A stretch of 10,192 nucleotides of DNA, from NCBI GenBank assembly GCA_003168295.1, contig PMST01000203.1:1-10192 (forward strand), in the 5' to 3' direction. Shown here piece by piece: positions 6,362 to 10,192 of this stretch (the stretch's first letter is position 1; the number at the start of each line of letters is the position of its first letter). The notes under the pieces are model-generated. The model made no database searches. It was given only the letters and a program-made list of their open reading frames with translations, and was not told the origin of the DNA. Source of the stretch: Actinomycetota bacterium (GTDB lineage: Bacteria > Actinomycetota > Actinomycetes > Streptosporangiales > Streptosporangiaceae). The translations under genes were made by a program, and so were the position numbers.

Positions 6362-6390
6362 GACTATATACGTGTAACGCGTATATAGTC
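6362..6390 (+). promoter_or_regulatory. PadR operator: 11-bp inverted repeat over the -10 box
   Basis: GACTATATACG (6362-6372) and CGTATATAGTC (6380-6390) are perfect inverted 11-bp arms with a 7-base spacer. TATAGT (6384-6389) inside the right arm serves as a -10 box that ends 6 bases before the PadR ATG at 6396, with no Shine-Dalgarno site. PadR dimers are known to bind AT-containing inverted repeats at their own promoters, so autorepression of a leaderless transcript is the direct reading. Confidence 0.72.
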
Positions 6391-6395
6391 TCGTC

Positions 6396-6737
6396 ATGAG
6401 CGAACGGCCTCTACGGGAACCCGCGTTCCTGGTCCTGACCGCGCTGGCAGGCGGGCCGATGCACGGGTACGCCCTGGTGGAAGACGTACTCCGGCTGTCC
6501 GACGGGCAGGTCAGGCTGCATACCGGCACGTTGTACGGGGTGCTGGACCGGCTCCGCGAGGCCGGCCTGATCATCGTCGAGCGCGAGGAGATCGTGGATT
6601 CCCGGCTGCGCCGCTACTACGCGCTGACCGACGCGGGCATCGCGCGACTGGCCGCCGAAGCCGAACGGATGCGGCGTAACGCCAGCGCGGCCACGGTCCG
6701 GCTCCGCCGGCTGCGGCCTGCGGAGGGCACGATATGA
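6396..6737 (+). CDS. PadR-family transcriptional regulator
   Basis: A 113-residue winged helix-turn-helix repressor. It shows the PadR N-terminal pattern FLVLTALAGGPMHGYALVEDV (11-31) with the GPMHGY turn, the recognition region TGTLYGVLDRLREAGLI (43-59), the wing with SRLRRYYALTDAGIARL, and a short C-terminal helix, as in the compact PadR subfamily that dimerises through that helix. PadR proteins lose DNA binding when a small molecule or antibiotic binds at the dimer interface; the ligand here is unknown. The next gene starts in the PadR stop codon (ATGA overlap), the usual pattern of PadR followed by a membrane protein or transporter under its control. The start is set by the -10 box 6 bases upstream. 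Confidence 0.92.
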   Translation: MSERPLREPAFLVLTALAGGPMHGYALVEDVLRLSDGQVRLHTGTLYGVLDRLREAGLIIVEREEIVDSRLRRYYALTDAGIARLAAEAERMRRNASAATVRLRRLRPAEGTI

Positions 6738-7816
6738 GCCGCCGGGATTCGCCGCGCACTGACGGGGGCGCGCGGCGCGAGCCGGCGGCGGAGGCGCTGG
6801 AGCGCAGGTACCGGCGGCTGCTCGCCTGGTATCCGCACGTCTACCGCGCCGCCAACGCCGACGACATGCTCGGTGTCGCGCTGGCCAGGTCCGCGCCCGG
6901 CCGGCGCTGGCCCGAGCCGGGCGAGGCGGTCAACCTGACCGTGTCCGGTATCGGCGAGCGGCTCGGCGGGATGCTGCGGCAGCCGGACCGCCGGGACACC
7001 GCCGCGGTGCTGGCCATCGCCGGGCCCCTCCTGCTGGCGGCCGGCGCCATGCGAACCATGGCGAGTCCGTTCCTGTTCACGCCCGCCATACCAGCTCTCG
7101 TGACGCCGGAGCGGATGCTGGTGACCGCCGTCGCCTTCGCGGCCTGGTGGACGCTGGTCGCGCTGGCCGGGATGCTGCGCTGGCGGCGCGTCGCCGCGAC
7201 CGGGGCCTGCCTGGGCCTGGCCGGGCAGGTGGTCTTGCTGGTGCTCGCGGTTTCTGCTAACGACGGGGCGCTAATGGTGGCCTACTGGCAGGCCGCGATG
7301 GCGCTGGTGACCGTCACAGCGGCACTGGGCAGCCTGCGGGGCCAGGGCCGCACGCTGTCGTGGCGGGCTGTGACGGCGCTCGCGGCGGCCCCCGCGATAC
7401 TGGCTGGTCGGTCCGCCGTGGAGACGGCGTTCATCAGGTATACCCCGCGACCGGGCACCTTCGGTACGATCTCGGACCCGTTGTCGGGCAGCGAGAGATG
7501 GCTGGGAGTCGGGCTCTTCGCCGTCGCCCTGATCCTCACGCTGACCGTTATCGCCACGCTGCGGCCGGCGGTGCGCCGGCGGGCTGCCGTCCTGCTGCTG
7601 CCGGCCTTGCTGACCACGACGCTGGCGTGCTGGGGGTTCCGGGGTTTCGTGCCGGCCGGGCCGCCGATAGGCCTGCTCGCGCTAAGCCCGTTTCATGGGC
7701 AAGACTTGGTGCTGGTACCAGTCATCGGCGTGGTCGCCGGCTTCATCGTCCTGCAGTTCTACGAACGCCTGCTCCGCCGCGGGCCGGGAAAGCCGGCCGA
7801 CGCCGGCCTTTCCTAG
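6734..7816 (+). CDS. PadR-linked multi-pass membrane protein
   Basis: A 360-residue protein. Residues 1-85 are soluble, with RYRRLLAWYPHVYRAANADDMLGVAL (25-50) and PGEAVNLTVSGIGERLGGML, a conserved N-terminal motif set (LL..YP..YR...ADEML) found in actinobacterial membrane proteins encoded next to PadR regulators. About eight hydrophobic segments follow, including TAAVLAIAGPLLLAAGA, LVTAVAFAAWWTLVALAGM, CLGLAGQVVLLVLAV, FAVALILTLTVIATL, AVLLLPALLTTTLA and VPVIGVVAGFIVLQFYERLL, then a basic cytosolic tail. No ATP-binding motif is seen, so it is not a transporter ATPase; it might be a permease-like or stress-response protein. Translation is coupled to PadR through the 4-base overlap. Its stop codon shares the CTAG at 7813-7816 with the stop of the convergent gene remnant. 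Confidence 0.85.
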   Translation: MSRRDSPRTDGGARREPAAEALERRYRRLLAWYPHVYRAANADDMLGVALARSAPGRRWPEPGEAVNLTVSGIGERLGGMLRQPDRRDTAAVLAIAGPLLLAAGAMRTMASPFLFTPAIPALVTPERMLVTAVAFAAWWTLVALAGMLRWRRVAATGACLGLAGQVVLLVLAVSANDGALMVAYWQAAMALVTVTAALGSLRGQGRTLSWRAVTALAAAPAILAGRSAVETAFIRYTPRPGTFGTISDPLSGSERWLGVGLFAVALILTLTVIATLRPAVRRRAAVLLLPALLTTTLACWGFRGFVPAGPPIGLLALSPFHGQDLVLVPVIGVVAGFIVLQFYERLLRRGPGKPADAGLS

Positions 7817-7911
7817 GCCGGGCGGTAACAGAGGTAGACGGTGCCGCTGCCGAACCTGTGCTCCTGTGCCAGCGCCAGGTTCAGCCGGACCTGGTCCGGC
7901 AGGGCCCGGGT
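7813..7911 (-). pseudogene. C-terminal remnant of a probable RibD/dihydrofolate-reductase-family protein
   Basis: On the minus strand the last 32 codons read ALPDQVRLNLALAQEHRFG then SGTVYLCYRPA and stop at 7813. The ending (hydrophobic strand, E-x-R-x-F-x-SG-x-V-x-L-x-YR) resembles the last strands of actinobacterial RibD-type dihydrofolate reductase proteins. Upstream of about 7911 the frame loses sense and runs into integrase-like sequence on the other strand, so only the tail survives. The assignment rests on a short motif from memory and is tentative. Confidence 0.4.
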
Positions 7912-7935
7912 GCCGCCGCCCCACGACCGCCGGGG

Positions 7936-8070
7936 CGGCACTCGGTGGAAGTCCTGCGCCGCATCTACCACCACTCGGTCGGCGGCCAGGACGAGATCCT
8001 GATCGCGCGGATGGACGCCCACCGGAGGCGGTCATTATGGGGCCCGTGGGGGACACATGGGGGACGGAAT
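7936..8070 (+). pseudogene. C-terminal remnant of a tyrosine recombinase (phage-type integrase)
   Basis: In the plus frame, GRHSVEVLRRIYHHSVGGQDE (from 7936) matches the end of actinomycete integrases, where GHS-V-VL-x-x-Y carries the last conserved His and the catalytic tyrosine (here Tyr at 7966-7968), followed by the short tail that in relatives contains a WGTxGxRT-like stretch, here WGPWGTHGGRNT. Nothing integrase-like precedes 7936; the DNA there belongs to the opposite-strand remnant. There is no start and most of the catalytic domain is absent. Its 3' end points to the tRNA-Arg fragment about 100 bases away, the normal arrangement of integrase and attachment site in integrative elements. 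Confidence 0.6.
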
Positions 8071-8172
8071 ACGGCACAGGGCGGCATCGGAGGGCAACGC
8101 ATGGCACTGGCTGACATCACAACGATTTACGTCATCGCTGGTGAGAGGCAGTTTTCCCCTGGTCAAGCGAAG

Positions 8173-8213
8173 CGCCCCCAGCAGGATTCGAACCTGCGCA
8201 CACAGCTCCGGAG
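8173..8213 (-). tRNA. 3' fragment of tRNA-Arg(CCG), probable attachment-site scar
   Basis: On the minus strand: anticodon loop CTCCGGA (8207-8213; CCG anticodon), 3' anticodon strand GCTGT, variable GTGC, T arm GCAGG-TTCGAAT-CCTGC (8181-8197), acceptor strand TGGGGGC (8174-8180) and discriminator G (8173); no CCA is encoded. The 5' half is missing: bases upstream of the anticodon loop do not form D arm, acceptor or anticodon 5' strand. Cleavage points in the anticodon loop and identity through the 3' end are typical of integrase att cores. It is not a functional tRNA. Confidence 0.8.
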
Positions 8214-8408
8214 AGCGCAGATCAAGATGGCGCTGACCAGCACCAATCCCCGCAGAGGGCCAAGTCCGGGCGGCTAGAGGGCGCGAAGCCCTGGGCGCGC
8301 GGTGCCGAGGTCGCGGATACAGGCCGCCCATTTTTTGAAGGTCATCCTAGACACGACTCACCCCTCAACAGTGCTTCGCTTTGTCTGCCGGCACCCTTCG
8401 TCTATCGA
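8214..8408. other. Non-coding stretch between the tRNA fragment and the lipoprotein gene
   Basis: No gene seen. It contains a small hairpin AGGGC-gcgaa-GCCCT (8278-8292) and, on the plus strand, GCGG-ataca-GG-CCGC followed by a T-run (about 8314-8337), a weak terminator-like pattern. Confidence 0.3.
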
Positions 8409-9324
8409 TCAGCCGGTTACTGTGAAGGTCGATGCGTCGAAGTCGGCCACTTCGCCGGTGCTGCCGGAGACCGTGTTCTGCGTCTGCACGACGCCCACGA
8501 CGGTGACCTTGGCACTGAAGGTCTGGCCGGGTTGGACGTTCCCTAGCTTGGAGGCGTCACACTCCACGACGAAGTCGTTCCCGTTAGCGTCGGTAGCGAC
8601 AAGCGCGGCGTTCTCGACCGTGGCGAAGGTATTGCTGTTGATGTTGTATTCGGCGACGGTGCCCGAGATGGTGTAGATGTCCCCGACGTAGGCCGACGGG
8701 TTGCGGATGACCCTTCCCATTGGTCGGCCGAGATCGGGGTATTCTCGGCGGCGATCTTAGCGGCCCTGGCCGCAGCAGCCTTTGCGGCAGCCGCCTTCGC
8801 AGCGGCCTTCCTTGCGGCAGCCGCCTTAGCCTGTGCTGCCTTCTGTGCGGCGAGCTGGGAAGCGGTCAGCTGTGCCGTGGGAAGGCCGCAATCCGCCGCA
8901 AGAGTATTGATGTCGTCATTAACCTCCGCGTAGGCGGTCTGCCACCCGGCGGCAAGTGTAGGGCTATTGGTTGCAAGATACTTGGACGCATCAGAGTGGA
9001 ACTTCCCGGCATTATTGTTCAACTTGTTCGAATTGTTCGCCTCGTCTGTGTCATCGATGAGCACCTGAAATCCATATAACCACCGCCACTCGCCCACGCC
9101 TCTTGGTTAGCCGTATACCCGGCTTTAAGGTCCGTGACTACGGCTGCAAGATCACTATGAATTCCCGCGCAGGTGATAGTTGGCACTGAAGCGGCGGCTT
9201 GCTGGGTCGTGGTGGTGGCGGTGGTGCTGCTACATGCTGCAAGCGCAAACGCGAGTGCGACAAGCGCGCTATACCCCATTATGCCCGGCGTGATCATGAA
9301 CGATTTGCTGGCCCGAACTCCCAT
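8409..9324 (-). pseudogene. Secreted lipoprotein with Ala/Lys-rich linker and C-terminal beta domain, two frameshifts
   Basis: Three consecutive minus-strand frames make one protein. The first, from ATG 9324 with a GGAGGGAGGGG ribosome site, has a signal peptide ending in ALAAC (lipidated Cys31), then a Thr/Gln-rich stretch and SVPTITCAGIHSDLAAVVTDL. Near 9080-9100 the sense moves to a second frame: YGFQVLIDDTDEANNSNKLN...AEVNDDINTLAADCGLP, followed by an Ala/Lys/Arg-rich helical linker and ENTPISADQW. Near 8715-8725 it moves again to RNPSAYVGDIYTISGTVAEY...TFTVTG, ending at 8409; this last part looks like a small OB-like beta domain (VGDIYTISGTV, NDFVVECD, GQTFSAKVTVVGV). Both shifts equal loss of one base, so the intact protein would be about 305 residues. 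It would be anchored outside the membrane; ligand unknown. Frameshifts may be genuine decay or sequencing error; no recoding signal was found. Confidence 0.78.
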
Positions 9325-9589
9325 GACGATCCCCTCCCTCCTCGGTACTACGCCACTAGGACGGGAGTTATTGTCGCCGTGTTAGAACCGTGATCCGTTT
9401 GTGTCATATGCGGGCATCTGAAGTCATAAATCTGGCCGAACTGGCAAGCGCCTTGACAGTTGATCGACGACCGAGCTGGCAGGGTCTCCCGGCCACGCTG
9501 GCCGCTATTTGGCCGCACAAGGGCGCTCAATGTTGCCACCTGATGCGTATCGCTGAACAGTATTTCGGCAGGTCAGTGGCAGGATAGGC

Positions 9590-9648
9590 CGGTAGCTCAT
9601 GCGACTGTAGATCTCTACGGATCAGAAGGTCGTGGCTGAGGAGTAGCC
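9590..9648. repeat. Diverged repeat copy of 5641-5697
   Basis: The two stretches share AGCT-a near the start, then gatctc(t)ACGGATCAG, and, after a variable gap, GAnnAGTAGCC, all in the same order and orientation. Identity outside these blocks is moderate at best. The copies may be remnants of a common mobile sequence. Confidence 0.25.
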
Positions 9649-9666
9649 GTGGCTGCAGGACGGTGA

Positions 9667-9870
9667 GATCATCAGCACCGGCGTCGTCAGAGCTTACGCG
9701 CAGATCAAGAGGCCGTCTTGTTCGGAACACCAAACCCTAAGCAAGACCGTGATCGCCGCACGAACGCGGAGATGACCCGCGCCCAACTCGCTATTCAAAC
9801 GGCCAAGTTGCGCGGGAGCATACGCCACTGGTATCGCTGGCTCGCGCGGCGGAAGCCTGCGGAGCGCTAG
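9667..9870 (+). pseudogene. Possible C-terminal coding fragment
   Basis: A frame open from 9667 to TAG 9868-9870 ends LFGTPNPKQDRDRRTNAEM then TRAQLAIQTAKLRGSIRHWYRWLARRKPAER. The composition (basic, amphipathic helix, Trp-Tyr pair) is protein-like, but no start, ribosome site or upstream continuation is seen because a stop precedes 9667. I do not recognise a family. It may be the tail of a decayed gene or chance. Confidence 0.22.
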
Positions 9871-10192
9871 AAGCCGCGGGCTACCACCCACTTGACTGCT
9901 TTCGTATTGGCAGGTGCGCAGCCGTACGGCAGTGGGATACAGCAACCGGCGCGCGCTGCAGCCGTAATGAGCAGCCACCCACACACGCCCTAGACCGCAC
10001 GGACGTGCGGCAAGCACTGACCACCAAAGCTGACCACAACGGGGTCCGACATGGGCCGATCCCTGCGGACACACTCGTAGCGTAGGACCAGGTGAGCGAC
10101 TGATTCCGACAGTCCGGGTGTACTTTGCAACCAGGTGGTCAGCCCGAAGCCCGCCAGGAGCCGAGTAACCAAGTGAGTAACAATCGCCACCG

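Larger units (their letters stand above)
9325..10192. other. Stretch without a convincing intact gene
   Basis: Several open frames exist on both strands but none has a ribosome site, recognisable domain or the codon bias of the confirmed genes. It holds palindromes GGCCA-cgc-TGGCC (9491-9503) and CCGCACG-ga-CGTGCGG (9995-10010), a diverged repeat (9590-9648) resembling 5641-5697, and CTGCGGACACACTCGTAG (10063-10080), which matches CTGCGGACACTCGTAG (5609-5624) with a 2-base insertion. It looks like degraded mobile DNA. Confidence 0.4.

Noticed and set aside
7360..8277. A 305-codon plus-strand frame running through the integrase remnant and tRNA fragment
   Set aside because: Its first half is an out-of-frame reading of the PadR-linked membrane protein and its end translates the tRNA antisense; only the 7936-8070 part is meaningful.
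8409..9324. Programmed -1 frameshifting in the lipoprotein gene
   Set aside because: No X-XXY-YYZ slippery heptamer is in the correct frame at either junction and no strong downstream stem was seen; two recoding sites in one gene would be exceptional.
9694..10074. Minus-strand open frame of 126 codons
   Set aside because: No ribosome site, no domain, and composition without bias of the real genes here.
1..10192. CRISPR array, phage structural genes, or complete insertion sequence
   Set aside because: No regularly spaced repeats, no transposase with terminal inverted repeats, and no phage genes are visible; the only mobile traces are the integrase tail, the half tRNA and weak diverged repeats.

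Overview
The window is high-GC DNA with GTG starts, purine-rich Shine-Dalgarno sites, several apparently leaderless regulator genes, and protein families typical of Actinomycetota (HxlR and PadR regulators, an RNA-type membrane sensor module without kinase, a tRNA-associated integrase scar). It is most likely chromosome from a filamentous actinomycete; I cannot name the genus. It reads as an accessory, partly decayed region: five intact small modules separated by gene remnants.

Layout. (1) 29-3789, all on the minus strand: a multi-pass membrane protein (2452-3789) overlaps the start of an HxlR regulator (1868-2455) by 4 bases. After a gap with candidate operators follows a tautomerase-family enzyme (1040-1519) and, 4 bases later, an aldehyde dehydrogenase gene (29-1035) broken by an internal deletion of about 115 codons and a 1-base frameshift. 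(2) 3977-4660, plus strand: a type II toxin-antitoxin pair (AbrB/MazE-like antitoxin, RelE-like toxin) behind an operator of three 8-bp tandem repeats plus an inverted copy. (3) 4906-5442, plus: an unrecognised 178-residue protein. (4) 5443-5851: no convincing gene, ending in hairpins between convergent genes. (5) 5852-6172, minus: a two-helix membrane protein with a good promoter. (6) 6362-7816, plus: a PadR regulator with an 11-bp inverted-repeat operator, overlapping by 4 bases a multi-pass membrane protein.

(7) 7813-8408 is a graveyard: the tail of a probable RibD/DHFR-family gene (minus), the C-terminal end of a tyrosine integrase (plus), and the 3' part of a tRNA-Arg(CCG) gene (minus, anticodon loop to discriminator) lacking any 5' half. 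This is the footprint of a tRNA-integrating element. (8) 8409-9324, minus: a lipoprotein gene with a clear signal peptide but two frameshifts. (9) 9325-10192: no convincing intact gene; one short open tail and diverged repeats shared with region 4.

How the parts work together: each of the three regulatory genes (HxlR, antitoxin, PadR) appears to be transcribed from a -10 box that ends exactly 6 bases before its ATG, with an inverted-repeat operator on the promoter, implying leaderless, autoregulated transcripts. Enzyme, lipoprotein and small membrane genes instead have Shine-Dalgarno sites. I found no clear evidence of a wholly new system; the most interesting items are the orphan half-tRNA attachment scar, the toxin-antitoxin operator architecture, and the unrecognised gene at 4906. 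All three frameshifts seen are of the 1-base-loss type, so assembly error should be excluded before calling the genes dead.
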